Below, in pieces: positions 10,316 through 22,454 of a DNA stretch of 64,000 nucleotides (positions are counted from its first letter, which is position 1; each line of letters opens with the position of its first letter). The notes under the pieces were generated by a model. That model was given only the letters and a program-made list of their open reading frames with translations. It did not search any database and was not told where the DNA came from. The stretch is from Acanthaster planci. Taxonomy: Eukaryota > Echinodermata > Asteroidea > Valvatida > Acanthasteridae. Made by a program: the position numbers and the translations under genes. The DNA lies in assembly GCF_001949145.1 (NCBI RefSeq), contig NW_019091389.1, positions 1,463,156-1,527,155 on the forward strand. Reading direction: 5' to 3'.

Positions 10316-12280
10316 GCACGACTGGAGAGCGCAGGCGGGCAGGCAGGGAGTCACTCGTAGGTCAAAAAACGAGTTTTTCTAAATATTAAGTTCCATTCAT
10401 CGAGCCACCAGTCCAAAATACATGAATGTTCTTCTTTTTGGCGCCCTTACAAACAACAGGATGGAGCCCTGAGAAGAAGCTGTCTAAGATTTCATACTTC
10501 ATGTCTCGACATGAGAGTGAATTGTGGTCCGTCATCCCAATTCGTCATCAAGCAAGAACAACTTAAGTGCAACCAAAAACGATCGCTAAAAGACCAAATG
10601 AAGAAACGCCTTCGGTATACGTTTGTTTTGACAACCTTTCTTTGTTCTTTCTCCAAAGTTGTTTTCAATCCTCGGAATCCTGCGGGAAAGTGACTTGACA
10701 TTTTGAAAATGTTTTTATGACATCTGTGTGTTTGTGTGATATTGATTTACATTTGTGGCCGGATTGAATCATACTGATCACCATTAGTGGAAATATGGGA
10801 TATTCTTCTCTTCTGGAAACATTAATGAAATCATGGTAGGCGGGCTGGTTAAGGATACGCTTTACTTGCAGGCACCGGGGGCGCTATTTGTACATATGTG
10901 GACAATGTATATTATTAAGTATAACTACATGTTCTCAAGACTACATAGGTGAACTTAGTACTTTTCTACAGCAGTTTTAGAAATTATTAACATCTTCCAA
11001 ACAACTTTGACATTTGGACTGCCCTGTTGAAAGATCTTTCAGAAACAACGTACTGTATGCATAAGTTTCTCCCGTGCGGCGACATTCCTCAGCTCTAGAA
11101 TAACTTCCGGTTGGTGGGGGCCTTTAAAGACAAGCATTGTTCATAGATTAAAATTGGTTCCTGTGAACATGATTGCGAACCTTTCTCTCGGGACACTTCA
11201 GTAAACAGAATTGACACGTAAATTAACACAAAATTAATATTGTCCACTGGCTTCCTTTTTAAAGACTGGATGCATGGCGTTTTACACTGTGTGTAAATTC
11301 GAAATTAATTTTAGTCGCCCTCGTTTCTTTCGAAATACCGAAACACGGCAAAGTGGGAAAGGTGGAGAAAAAAGAGCCGATGGAAAAAATTGGACCTTTT
11401 ATGAAGATGGGTTTTTAATTTGGCTAATTTGGAACTTTCCATTCACTAAATGGACGTGTTGGGAACATCTTAGATAGTAACTAACTCTTGGAAATGACGT
11501 TACACGTCCCTTGCATTGTTCAAAGCCCAAATATAAATTCGCTTCACCAGTTTGCCTATACATAATCCGCCAACTAGCAAACTATCTGCATTCCACTACC
11601 AACCACCACTACCAGTGATCAGTACTACAGCCCAAAGGACGTGTAGAGAAAAGGAAAGTGCCATCTTGGCAAGAATTCGTTTTTCTTGAGGCTATTATCT
11701 TTTGCACGATAAGCGGTATGAGGATGCAGGGCACACTGAATTTGCAAAAACAGTAACATTAGGTTAATGAAAGTTAAGATTCTGGGTGTACATCAAGCCA
11801 AGCCTACCGGTAAGGCACTCCATGACCAATAATTTAAAAAGTACTCAAAATTCTGTGAAAAGCTGTTATTAACAACGAGCAACACAGCCCTGTTTGTGTA
11901 ATATAATACATCCCTCGTCTAGACACAATACTTGCAGAAACACTCATCATTATAACGTTTCAAGTACGTTCATATGTAACACAATCACCCATTTCAAAAA
12001 CTTACCACTGTCAATTTATTGTGAAAAGATCAGGTATAATTCTGTATCGCACCACTTTATCAAAACACCTGGAGATACGTGGTCTTTTTAACCGAAACTT
12101 AGATTCCAAAGAGGCTGGAAACAGTTTATATTCATCTAAAGCAACACGCTAGGATTGAGTAAAACAATTAGCCTAACGAATGTTGTTCACTAATATAAAT
12201 CGGTTTCGATCATGGGCTGTTCCCTTACTTTTGACCTCTATGTCAATCTTTAAAAATTCATGAACAGTGTTAATGTGAAA
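10316..12280. other. AT-rich stretch without a supported gene
   Basis: ORF 11274-11477 (plus) and the overlapping pair at 10492-10701 have no supporting signals. A GTAAGG donor-like sequence near 11811 lies inside TACCGGTA, a palindrome common in this window, and is not taken as a splice site. Confidence 0.5.
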
Positions 12281-12283
12281 CAC

Positions 12284-12400
12284 TGGCGTCGCTAGAGGGG
12301 ATGTGGGGCTGTTACAGCCCCCCATGAGTCAGTTTTGTTGGCAAAATCAGGTTGTTGTAGGCAAGAATGGAGGAAAAGGAAAAAAGGGGGAGGTAAGAGT
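12284..12400. repeat. End fragment of a GGCGTCGC-type repeat
   Basis: The segment begins TGGCGTCGCTAGAGGGG, followed by GTGGGGCTGTTACAGCCCCCC (an internal hairpin) and a purine-rich tract. The first eight bases match the terminal repeat of the element at 41570-41788. The opposite end was not found, so it is probably a truncated copy. Confidence 0.3.
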
Positions 12401-12854
12401 CAGGTCTGGGAATCAGACAACCATTACACTCATCATTTGCTGATGGTCTGTCTGCAAATTTCATGATGGCATACTCTCATCATTTAAAATGGTCTAGCTG
12501 GCGATTAATATTTTTCACAGTAGAAATAGTCTGGTTTAGAGACTGACGATTTCCAGAATGATTTGCCAATAAAAAAATGAAAATGATGTTTTTGCTTTGT
12601 TAGTGTTAGTTGTCTTGAATTACTTGGTGTTCAAGAATTTTTTGAATATCAAATTCATACTTTAGTTGTGTTTCGCTTTTACTGAGCCGCTATGCAAACC
12701 AGTTGAAATCCCTCCAACTATTCGTGAATAAACTTTTCTCTTGCACACTGCCTAAGGACGCTTGTAGTCGGTAATCTCTTGAATTATCGCCCAGGCAGAC
12801 ATCACAAAGTATTGGGGGAGTCAAATAGCATAATCAATTCACATTGACCCACTA

Positions 12855-13043
12855 TGGCGTGCAAAGTTAACATTTAATCTGCGTATACAGATATCTCTAT
12901 TCCTAGATGTGCCAAGTTAAAATTTATTCCCGGAATAGAGATGTCTCTATTATTAATAGAGATATGTCTATCAGGAATAGAGATGTCTCTATTGATAATA
13001 GAGATATCTGTGTATGCGGATTAAATGTTAACTTTGCACGCCA
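12855..13043. mobile_element. Foldback MITE with TA target duplication
   Basis: Terminal inverted repeats of roughly 45 bp begin TGGCGTGCAAAGTTAACA and end with its complement, TGTTAACTTTGCACGCCA. TA lies immediately outside both ends, as in Tc1/mariner-type insertions. The 189-bp body carries several alternating copies of AATAGAGATATCTCTATT-like sequence, so the whole element can fold into one long hairpin with internal branches. There is no ORF. The small size, near-perfect arms and TA flanks point to a non-autonomous element moved by a Tc1/mariner transposase. The superfamily is inferred from the flanks only. Confidence 0.75.
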
Positions 13044-13045
13044 TA

Positions 13046-13479
13046 ACCCACAGTAAGTGGTAGTCCTAACTCGCGTGTTGTTCAAAGAAATGAATTCCAT
13101 CCAATAAGGCTAGAAAATTCCGAAGACAGACTTCACCAGTGTTCTAGGAAAAGGGCAGTGTGGGTACTGTGAACAAAATAATGAACTCCTCCCCAATCAG
13201 GCACCCCTCCTCCACAAGATAAGTCACTGCAGTACATGGCGCGACCATCATGGACACCAATAAGGGACCAGGAATGAATAACGTGATTGTCACGGATGAA
13301 AAGCTAAGAGGTGCCTGTGGATATTAATTAACGAGTAAAACAAACACTGGCTTCAATCAGGTAGTGACGGGACGTTAAACAAGCACTCTGTATAAAATGA
13401 GTGCAATGTAACGTGTACAGTTTGGGCACTCGCGATACATCTCGTTAAAATGCTTTTGTGGAGAAGGCTACATGTCATA
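13046..13479. other. No recognised feature
   Basis: No ORF or repeat end that I can support. Confidence 0.4.
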
Positions 13480-13740
13480 GGCCTAGTCAGTGGGATGGCG
13501 TCAAAGGGAGAATCACCGAAGTCCTCCCAGCCACCAAAAACAAACCAAACCAAACAAAATATCCGTTCATTACAGGATGATAATGAGTGAAGAAGACGGT
13601 GAAGAAATATTTAGGTTTTTGCTGGGTATAGGGACACAAAACCACATATGGCCACATGTGGCCCGACCCGGATTCCAACCAGGCCCCCAGAGGTGGAAGG
13701 CGAGGAAAGAAACACTACGCCAACCTGACTCCCCAATATG
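13480..13740 (-). mobile_element. tRNA-derived SINE
   Basis: Read on the minus strand from about 13740. The head contains an A-box-like TGGCGTAGTGT and a B-box-like GGTTGGAATCC (13670-13680), 40-odd bp apart as in tRNA genes. It shares the segment TCTTTCCTCGC between the boxes with the SINE at 63364, so both derive from the same tRNA-like head. The body runs into a T/G-rich tail (TTTGGTTTGGTTTG), consistent with a 3' end. The downstream border is approximate. ORFs in this interval are by-products. Confidence 0.6.
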
Positions 13741-15620
13741 ACTTGTTTTACAACTGACTGATGTTATCTTCCGTGAAACAGCAGTATTGTTTCAAACTAG
13801 AACCTCAGGAGAATTGTTCATGCATTTGTTGCACTGCAAGAAGTCGAGGACAAAAAATGAGTAAATATTAATTTTCAACTATTCTGACTGATGAGGTTGT
13901 ACATGTATTTTGGAAATCTTCTTGAATACTGAAGTGCGCCAAAAATGTCCTTCTATTAGCCCTGAACGCTGGAGGCGACAGGGATTGAGAAGTCTCCTAG
14001 CCTGTAGCCGCGGGTGGGTCGATACGAAACGTAGTCAAGTTGAAATTTTGAGCGACGTTGAGTGGAATGCACTAGCGACATTGACGACTTTTTTGCGATT
14101 AAAGCACTGTAGTGGATTACGGAGCAAGAATGAACAGGACCAAAGTTTCATTGAGTGAAGAAAGGGGCGCCCTGACTTAGCGGCTACTATTTAATGGCTG
14201 TCGTATGAGTCTTGAAAACCACTAAAAGCCTTGGACGTCAGATGAAAAGCCACGCTGTCAGCGATACGAAACAACATTCTAATGTACAAGAAGTCCTTAT
14301 ATGATCCTTTACAAAACAGTATGTCATTCGACGTATTATATTCTCAAGTAAGAAATTCAGATCAAACTTGTTAATGGATCTGGGTAGACAAATCATCAAT
14401 ATGTGATCAACAATAATGTGGGCAGCGATGTGCAGCTGAGAAAAACCCTCATCACCCGTCGATCGTCGCCACTCGGCTAACGCGTTGTCAGAACGCAAGA
14501 ACTAATGGGCGCATTAGCCCCAATTAGGTCATTCAGCGCAATGTGGAGGCCAGACAATACTGCACAACAGAGCACGACAGAAACGTAGGCATGATGTAGA
14601 CCATCGCTGAACTAAAATGTAAGGATTGTAAAGGCATAGTCAAAGGCGTTGGTGGTCGTATTCGACAGTTGATCCTTTCATAATGGTGAATAACTCAAGC
14701 TATGAACGAAATTTCCATTAACCTGCAAAATAAAGGCCAGTTCATACGCAAGGTAAGAGAAAGGGGAATCGATCACGTCACAAGAAGTACATGTAGGCCT
14801 ACCGGTATTCGCGCTGCCAACTGGTAAGAGTGCACGCAATTCTGAAGCACGTGTGATGCGTTCGCGTGATGCAATAAGAGCGAATGTTTAAAAATTAAGG
14901 GCTCAGTCCTGAATGAAGTACGAAGTTTTTGGATTAGCATAGCGCCACATATCAAAAGTTCTTAAGACATATAATTAAGCAAATACAGATATACTGAAAA
15001 TGACGAAATCCTAAACATACTTTGCAGTTTGAGAAAATGGTGTAAAACGACCCATCTGCCGATTCTCCATTGTCATCAACCGATGTAGAGGGTTAACAGG
15101 GGTGATATAAGGAACAATTTGGAATTATGGGTGTAGTAGTGGGCAATGCAGCAAAACTGTAGTTTCTCCTGCAGCGGGTGTGTAACAATCTAATTTATAA
15201 TGGAACCCGGGGAAGTTATTTGGCCTTTTCGGTGAAATAATAGGTTTTCGATTTATTGTTACCAGTAATGGGACTGCTACCGGTACATTGCCCGGATACT
15301 ACATGTAATTCATGCACAACCCCTGCGTGTCAGTGAATAAATTTGTGCCAGAAAAATGGGGATAATGAGAATGGGGAAAGGTGGGGTAAAATCCCGAAAA
15401 TCGGACTACCGTATAGGCCTAATCCTGAAATATCTTACTTGAAAGAAGAAAGTACACAGCAGCGTCAATCAGTATGTAAAATATTTCCACCCAGAATGCT
15501 GTAGTTTTCGAGAAAAAACAAAAATTTTGTTCTCTTTTATTACAATGGTCGGCCGACTATCGTAATAGAGTTAATTTCACTTCGCACACCACATTCTTTA
15601 ACAGGCGCCAAATTTCTTAC
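13741..15620. other. No recognised feature
   Basis: ORFs 13910-14158 and 14238-14498 lack splice signals and known motifs. Several TAGGCCTACCGGTA-like words occur, such as near 14795. Confidence 0.4.
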
Positions 15621-15670
15621 ATGTAGTGTTTGCAGATGATGTGGGAGTCGCCATCAATGAACGGATATAC
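15621..15670 (-). CDS. Small internal exon candidate, unidentified protein
   Basis: A 50-nt minus-strand segment lies between a strong acceptor (TTATTTTGCTTTTAG) and the donor ACAT|GTAAGA. The best frame (entry phase 0, exit phase 2) reads VYPFIDGDSHIICKHYM. A second frame is also open, so the frame is not certain. Both borders are good, but fifty nucleotides is short and chance remains possible. It may belong to the same minus-strand transcription unit as 16072-16177 and 19522-19599. The phases do not join 19522-19599 directly to this exon. Confidence 0.35.
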
Positions 15671-16071
15671 CTAAAAGCAAAATAAATATACTGACATTCT
15701 TTCACCAAAAACACTGTGAACTGAAATTATAGAAACCTGAGTGTTAGGCATAAAGTAGAAAATAAACTTGATCCGGGTGAAGTTGGATTTATTTAAGGAA
15801 AGTTTTTTAATGGAAAACTTTGCAAATTCAAAATCACCCCTAGATAATAATGGTATGATCCAATATGGTGGCTGTTTCCGAGCACGATAATTTTCGTCAA
15901 CAAAAAGTACGATTTCCACACGTTAACCCCCCCTCCTTGTTTAAAGACGTAATTCTTTTTTACTTATAATTATTAATGACTCGACTGTGAAGAGTGATTG
16001 AGACTTTCATCGACGAGTGTGAACTGACATGAAAGTGCCGTTATAAGCACAATCGCGCGCACGTGTATTAC

Positions 16072-16177
16072 CATATAGGCATTCTCGTTTCGATGTTACG
16101 AACACGACTCGACTGCTGTGTTCCTGGATGAAAGTTTTTCCATGAATCCGCAATTCTACATTGTCGAGGAGGCGCAT
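16072..16177 (-). CDS. Possible exon, unidentified protein
   Basis: A minus-strand ATG at 16177 opens 35 codons (MRLLDNVELRIHGKTF, then a basic/hydrophobic stretch ending in RECLY) that run into the donor TATG|GTAATA with one nucleotide left over. An internal AG (TTTCATCCAG) could serve as acceptor for a shorter exon in the same frame. The amino-acid mix looks like protein. The donor is only moderate and no promoter is visible. Confidence 0.28.
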
Positions 16178-16502
16178 TACTCAAAGGTGATTCAATTATT
16201 ACTCCTAGCCGTTGAAAACTGCTCCTTTTTAAGGGAGTGAGAACCTGTCATGCTTGTTTCCCACCCCGCGGACGATGTTGGCTTGTACTACGAACGCCCT
16301 ATAATCCATAGATTTCAAACGCGATAAATTAAACTGCAAGACCTTCCATTTAAGCGTTGAAAATGCCGCGCTGTCTACACAAAGCAGTTGACTCAATTAT
16401 GAAACAAGTGAGTGGAATGTAAGTTGCAGTGACTATTACACACTGTAATCAGCCAATCTTGTGAAATTACGACAAAAACCAGTGGTGTATACCACCTTTA
16501 AA

Positions 16503-16580
16503 CATACATGGGGTTCTGGCTCCCGCACATTAAGCATTCATGGGGATCTGGGTTCCGTACATCAAGCAGTCATAGGGAGT
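16503..16580. repeat. 32-bp tandem repeat, about 2.4 copies
   Basis: Unit 1 (16503-16534) and unit 2 (16535-16566) share CATxCATGGGGxTCTGG and a common CACATxAAG/TACATCAAG ending, followed by a partial third unit. TG-rich sequence follows to about 16690. Confidence 0.6.
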
Positions 16581-16599
16581 GCTTCGTGTGTGTGCGGGC

Positions 16600-18130
16600 G
16601 TGGCATGCATAGTGTGGACCTCTGCACAAAAGAAGTCCACATAACGTAGGGTACGATGGCTGTGTGTGTTTGTGGGGGTGTAAATTGTCGTACGGACTGG
16701 ACGCATGACCGCTCTAACGTACCTATTAAAACCGGGTTATTTTGGACCATCTCACAGCTCATCTCCAAAGAACTCGGCTGTCCTGATCAGTACAAATCCT
16801 TATCGGTACAAATGTGACGTTTCAACTCGTTTTGTTGTTATGGTCATTTAAAATTGAAGTTAAAGGCCGCACACGTGCCAGCCTAGATGCATTGAGCATG
16901 CATGGCATTGGAAAAGTATACACTTTTGGCGGACCTGTTTCGGCAAAATGGACGCTGCCCGGAAACGGTATCTTCGATTTTCACAATATTTGACGTCAAT
17001 ATGACTGCAAAGAGTTATTAGTAACTCCTGAAGACTCAGTTTGTGAGAAACCTCACCCTGGCAATATTGGAAAAAAAACGTTGGGGGATCTTGGCTCTTT
17101 TAGGTTTAAAATGTTCTCTGTGATATCAAAACTCGGAAATCGCATGTACAAGAGGTGAGGGAGTGTTGTAGGGAGTCGTAGATGCCAATCATAAACACAC
17201 TGTAAACGCAGTCGGAGGACATAGGGCCTACCAACAAAGGATGCAGGCCAGTAAACAGGCTGAAAAGTGCTTGCGCGGGCCAAATCACAATAGAGCATTT
17301 TATGGCCCATGAACTTGAAGATTTGTAGAAAAGAAAAGTTTTGGCGGGCAAAAAGAATACCAGCTTGCGTCTGAGTGAGATCTGGAAGAAATCAGTGCCT
17401 GAAAACGGTCTATTTTTCGAGAAGTGTAGGCATCGATATTTCAAAACGGTGAGTGGCTTCAAGACTGCATTTTAGGGCTGACGTTCCGTGAAAATAAATA
17501 TCTCCAGAAGTCATCAGTTCATGATTGGGAATTTGAAAATAAAATTAAAAATCATAAACTGAGCTTTGATTTGATGTGCGTCTCAAACGCCTGAGAAACT
17601 CGTGACTATTTTTCCTGATTTTTTGAAGTTCGGATATTTATCAGTGTTGGCTATGGCAGTTTATTTACTGGCCTGCAACCCAAAGGTGTCAATGAAGGGC
17701 GCCACCACGGGGCTTAGCTTTGGTGAGAGCCACAAAAGGTACAGTTCTACTTAAATTTCACCATCTTAGATGCAGAATTCATGATATCCAACTTTCTAGT
17801 CGATGAACATAATGATTTGGATTCGCTTGAAATGAACGACGATTTTAAAATTGTGCTTTTAATTGAACCGTAGTAAGTGCATAAAAGCAATGTATTTGCG
17901 TCAGTTGTGTTAAAAAAATGTCGGTGAAAGGGATGCAGTAGACCAGACCTTGAATTTCGTATCACCTTCCCAGCTTCGTTTTGCTTTTTTGCATAGAACA
18001 TATTGTGGGTACGTCACAATTCCAATTACCTATGAAGAAATACTCATATTCATGGGGGTGGGTGGGGAAAATCGCAAGGCACAAGGGCCCTTCCCTTGAA
18101 CACTGAGCAATAATTATGGAACGCAGAAGG
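16600..18130. other. No supported gene
   Basis: Two overlapping minus-strand frames are open together across 17053-17462 (85 and 118 codons). Because both frames are open at once and no acceptor/donor pair brackets either, I do not call a gene, although the segment is somewhat GC-richer than its surroundings. Confidence 0.4.
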
Positions 18131-18236
18131 TGTGACTCGGACTCGGCGACTCGAGTCACATTGGAAAATGACTTGGACTCGACTGTTGACTCCAACTCAA
18201 ACTTGGTGGCTCATGATTCCAGTCAAATGTGAGTCC
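18131..18236. repeat. Degenerate GACTCG minisatellite, block 1
   Basis: A run of diverged units based on GTGACTCGGACTCG (TGACTCGGACTCGGCGACTC and relatives). Decay is visible as CpG-to-TpG/CpA changes. A second block in the same orientation lies at 18735-18806. Confidence 0.6.
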
Positions 18237-18734
18237 TTAAAAAACATACAAATGTTGTGAGAGGAACCTAATTTAACATTCCTTCTTAACACAACTACAA
18301 GCCTGGCCACAGAAAACTTGCATGCAGGGTCTGAGGAAACGTGTGCGCGAACGTACCAAAGAGTGCCCACATCGAGCAAAGCATGGATCGTCTACTCTAA
18401 CACATCCTGTATTTGTAAAATTCAACAAAAAGCTCCTGTTAGAGATGGGGATTTAGCTGTACTGAACACGCACTCTATTTGGGCACTTGATTCTGGGCCC
18501 TTGCACAGAAGGCTCATAAAGTTGTACCCAGTAAAGTAATTCCGGCTTGTATTCAAAGTTTACAAGGTGGATTATTTTCCTTTCTAATAAAAAAACTAGA
18601 TTTCCCTTTACTATGAACCATGGAAAGTGATAAATTAACCTAAGCAATCTGAAAAAGAAGTATGCCGAGCAAAGACCACAGAATTCTTGGTATGCGCAGC
18701 AAAAACCCGCCAGATTGGTGAATATCTTAAAGCA

Positions 18735-18806
18735 AGTGACTCATGACTCGGACTCTAGGCTTGTGACTCGCGACTCGGACTCGAATTACTCAATATTGAT
18801 GACTAG
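18735..18806. repeat. Degenerate GACTCG minisatellite, block 2
   Basis: Units such as GTGACTCATGACTCGGACTC and GTGACTCGCGACTCGGACTC, the same motif and orientation as 18131-18236. About 500 bp of unrelated AT-rich DNA separates the blocks. Confidence 0.6.
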
Positions 18807-19521
18807 ACTACAACACTGTATAGTTGTGTGTGTAAGAACAATGTCCCATTGCCACCGAGCATTATGTAACCAATAATTGAAGTCATATCACCACACTGGA
18901 GCTTCATATCGATGGTGATGCACCAGCTCAACAGAGGTAATATGCATGTAAAGTGGCCAAATGGGGAAGAACCATTTCCCTGTAGAAAATAAATGGGTGG
19001 CTTTTACAAGTTTATGTGAATACGAAATCACGTAATAACTGTTTGCCAATTGATACGGCTGGTATAGAACATGAAGGTGCGCCATTACTGTATAGCGCCC
19101 TCAATGGAGTATAGAGCAAGGGATCACTGGTAAATAAAATCATGTTTTTTGTGGAAAATCCAATGCAGTCACACAAAGCAAACGAAAGACTGTCTATCAG
19201 GCACTGATTCGTGTGTTTACAGGATAGTTACAATGAACATGCGATCAGCTCTTGGATTATTGTCATAGAACCTGGTGAACTCCTTCAAGCGGTTTAAATG
19301 GTTTGAAATCCTCTTATGATGGAGCTCCAAAATGAGTGAATAAAAGGTACAAATAATGCAAAGCTCCCCTTAATTACAGCTATTCTGAGCCAATCCTAGA
19401 TCCACCCTTCCATTAAACTATTAACATTGCGACATGAGTGGAACGAGTACCCAAATGCAGGTGTTCAAATGGAGTGGGTTAATTACAACTATAGCATACA
19501 TCCAAAATAGTGAGTACTTAC

Positions 19522-19599
19522 TCAGTCCCCCTCCCTGTAGCAACATTAGCTGATGTTCGGTGAGCTTGCCTGCCTGGCTGGGAGTAAGGGTGCTTAATA
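19522..19599 (-). CDS. Internal exon of an unidentified protein
   Basis: A 78-nt exon candidate on the minus strand with a long pyrimidine-rich acceptor (TTTTGTCCGTTCTGTTCCAG) and a donor CTGA|GTAAGT at the consensus. It enters and leaves in phase 1, a symmetrical exon. The single sensible frame reads LSTLTPSQAGKLTEHQ, followed by LMLLQGG-type residues, which looks like a helical, glutamine-rich segment. With GT and AG signals this good on both sides it is one of the better internal exon candidates here. I do not recognise the family. A smaller candidate at 23115-23152 could lie upstream in the same gene. Confidence 0.45.
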
Positions 19600-22060
19600 C
19601 TGGAACAGAACGGACAAAAATAGTGCGGATTTCAATCCGATATTCAAGCAAATATATCAGACATGTGTACCAGGCTCATTGCAAGAACTAATCATTCAAC
19701 AATTGACGAGGAAATATACTCTTACAAAAAGACATACAGTTTTATTAGCCAAAACATTTTTTAAAATAAACTTTAATAATCATCGTATTGACTCTCTTCA
19801 GTGTTTATCAATAGTGTCCAACCTGTAGTCGTTTTATGTTTGTTTATTTTGAAGAAGTGCTAATAGCTATTTAATTTCATGATCATTTTACGGAATACAT
19901 GTAACTTTATTTAAGTCGTTATAATCAAAGTATTGATGGTTGATCAGTGACATCGTATACCAGATAAAAATGCCATTTTCCCCTCTTAAGTATCGCTTTT
20001 CATATTTTCGGGTGATCTCGGCATTTTGCTTTCTGTGTACGAGTTGTCTATAAAGGGCTGAAGAAAGGTAAACGCAATCAAAATTGTTACAAACATTTAT
20101 GCAGCATAATTTATTAAACATGAAAATAATTAAGCTGCAAGAAAGGGAATCAAAATACTTCTTACAAGTTCCCTTAAAAAGGGTACCTTTTTCTAAAACT
20201 TGCTTTGGGGTGCCATGTTATATCCTAATTTGTTCGGCAGGAGTGTTGTATTTACAACGTACAGATTGGAACATAATTAATTGCATTAAAAGAGAAGAAA
20301 TTCTCACGATTCAACGCCTTGAGGTGAGGAGTGCGTGGTTTCGGTGCTTGGTGTTAATGCAGCGAAAATTCTTTAGCCCCGGGTAAGCGCAAAAAAGGTG
20401 ACAGCAGTGTCAAAAAGTTCGCTATATGGGTTTAGGTGTGATATTACATGTCAATTTGAAGGTTTAAGCCTCACTCAAGGGTACTCCGCTTCGTGCTTGA
20501 ATGAATTAGGAACTAGACGTCTGTCTCCCACTCGGTAGGATTATTATAAAAGTGATAATTATAATGATTGGATGTCATTGACTCCACAAACAAGAAAATT
20601 CTGCTAACAATCAAACGATCTTGCAGGGTCTGAATATGTATATATGTTGAGAAGTTCTGTTTGACGATCATATTTGTTCACTGCCAACACGTACCAGATT
20701 ACTAGAAGCTGGATGGGGGGTGGAACGGCTTGTGTCAAAGTTTATCCTTGATTCAAGTATCTCTTGGTTCTGCAACAGAGGCCTATGTAAATTGTCGTGA
20801 CAGTAGTGGTTGCCTCCAAGTCATTAATTCACATCAGGATGATGGAATTAACCACCATCCCGAGTACAACTCAAAAAATGATAGGAGATAAACTGAACGT
20901 AACCTTTTCTGGGTTTTACATGCAGTTTCTAAGGATAGAGATTTTATCTCTGCGCGAGCTCAGTACTATGTAGCCTACGAAAGAGAAACTTTAATATTAA
21001 CGGTGTTAGGCAAACCAATGTCAAAAATATAACAGTTTTGAGAAGAATTGTGAAAAAGAAGTGTTTTTACACATTTTTGTAACACCTGTACTCCAGTACT
21101 CCGAGCATTTCAAATTAGCCTCATTAAATGAGGCCAAGTGCTATCAAAATAAAGCACATACAAGTCATTTGCTCTTTGGACATTTTTTAAATTTATAGAG
21201 ATTGCTGCAATTATCAAATAAAGTTGACAAGTACACTAAATATATTTAAAATGAAGACCAACTTGTAAATTTAGGAAAAAAAACATCAATTACACACGAC
21301 GAGCGGGTCAGTATGGTCCAAAAAAGCATTCAGCTACCATAAGGTCAAGTGTGAAACAGTACAAATTTGCACGTACCTTGCTCTGGTCATTATATTTTCG
21401 ACTTATAATACGTTTTAAATGTGATTAACTTGAAGTATAATATATGAATTTAATGATCCCAAATTGAAGGAAAACTCTATTGAGAAATTGAATTAGCATC
21501 CATTTGTAACTTCAACAACTTGCTTCTTGAACGTTTTCCCTCCATTTACACATATAAAGTGCGCTTTGCTCAGGGTTGTGCAAAAGCGACCAACTATTCA
21601 CTGTGCTAGCAAATATTATCCTTGACGTAGCCACTCTTCAACATCACAGTTAGCCATTGATTCTGCAAATTCTATACTAGGATTATTTATTTGAAAGTCT
21701 CATTTTTAAATCCATAATTATTAATACAAAATGTGATCTAGCTTAATGGGCCCTATTATGACATGATTTTTTTCTGCGGACTATATTTTGTGCAACATTC
21801 TTCCCTTTTGGTTATCTGATAAAAATGCACTTTTAAACATTTTCAAATGGTCAGGGGAAACTGTTTTTCCACTGAAGTCTGTTAAAATTGCAAACAAAAA
21901 GTTTGTCCACAGGAAATAGTTTCAGCAAACAGCAAAAGGATAATTAAGACAGCAAAATATAATATAAGGACGAAATTTTGGCAATATATTCCTCTAATAT
22001 AGCTGCAGCACTGAGGTTATCTGAGAGAGCAGGAAGTTAGCTCCCAGGAAACAGATTAGA
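19600..22060. other. AT-rich stretch without a supported gene
   Basis: ORFs 19888-20121 and 20084-20386 are unsupported. A TATAAAG near 21552 (plus) has no ATG-led frame within a usual distance. Confidence 0.4.
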
Positions 22061-22165
22061 ATGCCCTACATTATGCTGAGGATTGTTCCTGGGGACGAGG
22101 TTTACATTGAGGACAATCTGCAGGAGATTGTGAGATGTCTGGAAAGAATTCATATAATGGCCTCG
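22061..22165 (+). CDS. Possible exon, unidentified protein
   Basis: Plus-strand frame of 35 codons from ATG, MPYIMLRIVPGDEVYIEDN and then an amphipathic helix-like stretch (LQEIVRCLERIH), ending exactly at the donor TCG|GTAAGT in phase 0. The frame is open upstream to about 22021, so it could be an internal exon with an acceptor among several nearby AGs. The acidic/basic balance is protein-like. A following plus-strand segment (22393-22454) is also open in phase 0 between TTAATTATAG and CTCAG|GTAAGC. A minus-strand ORF (22264-22482) overlaps that second segment, so the strand is not certain there. Confidence 0.33.
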
Positions 22166-22454
22166 GTAAGTAGCACAACATAGTTTGTACTGAAAGAAGG
22201 TGTGATTTGTACTTTGTTCTCATGTGGAAAAGTCAGTGGCATATCAGATGATGCTAGAGAGATCTAAATTTGGGCCATGAAGTCATGCCAGACTGCGGCA
22301 GCGAAGATATTTCCTTCGTGGTTTTTTTTTATTAACACCATAAGAAAATACCCTTTTCTCTTAATGTGGCTATACAAATCCTTAATTATAGCATACTCGG
22401 CGCATTCGATGCAACAGTCTCGCTTGTTCCACAAAGCATAAACTGCTATTCTCA

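Noticed and set aside
16610-16645. Short hairpin TGTGGACCTCT / AGAAGTCCACA
   Set aside because: About ten paired bases with a mismatch; common by chance at this length.
17053-17462. Two long overlapping minus-strand frames
   Set aside because: Both open together, no bracketing splice sites, no recognised domain.
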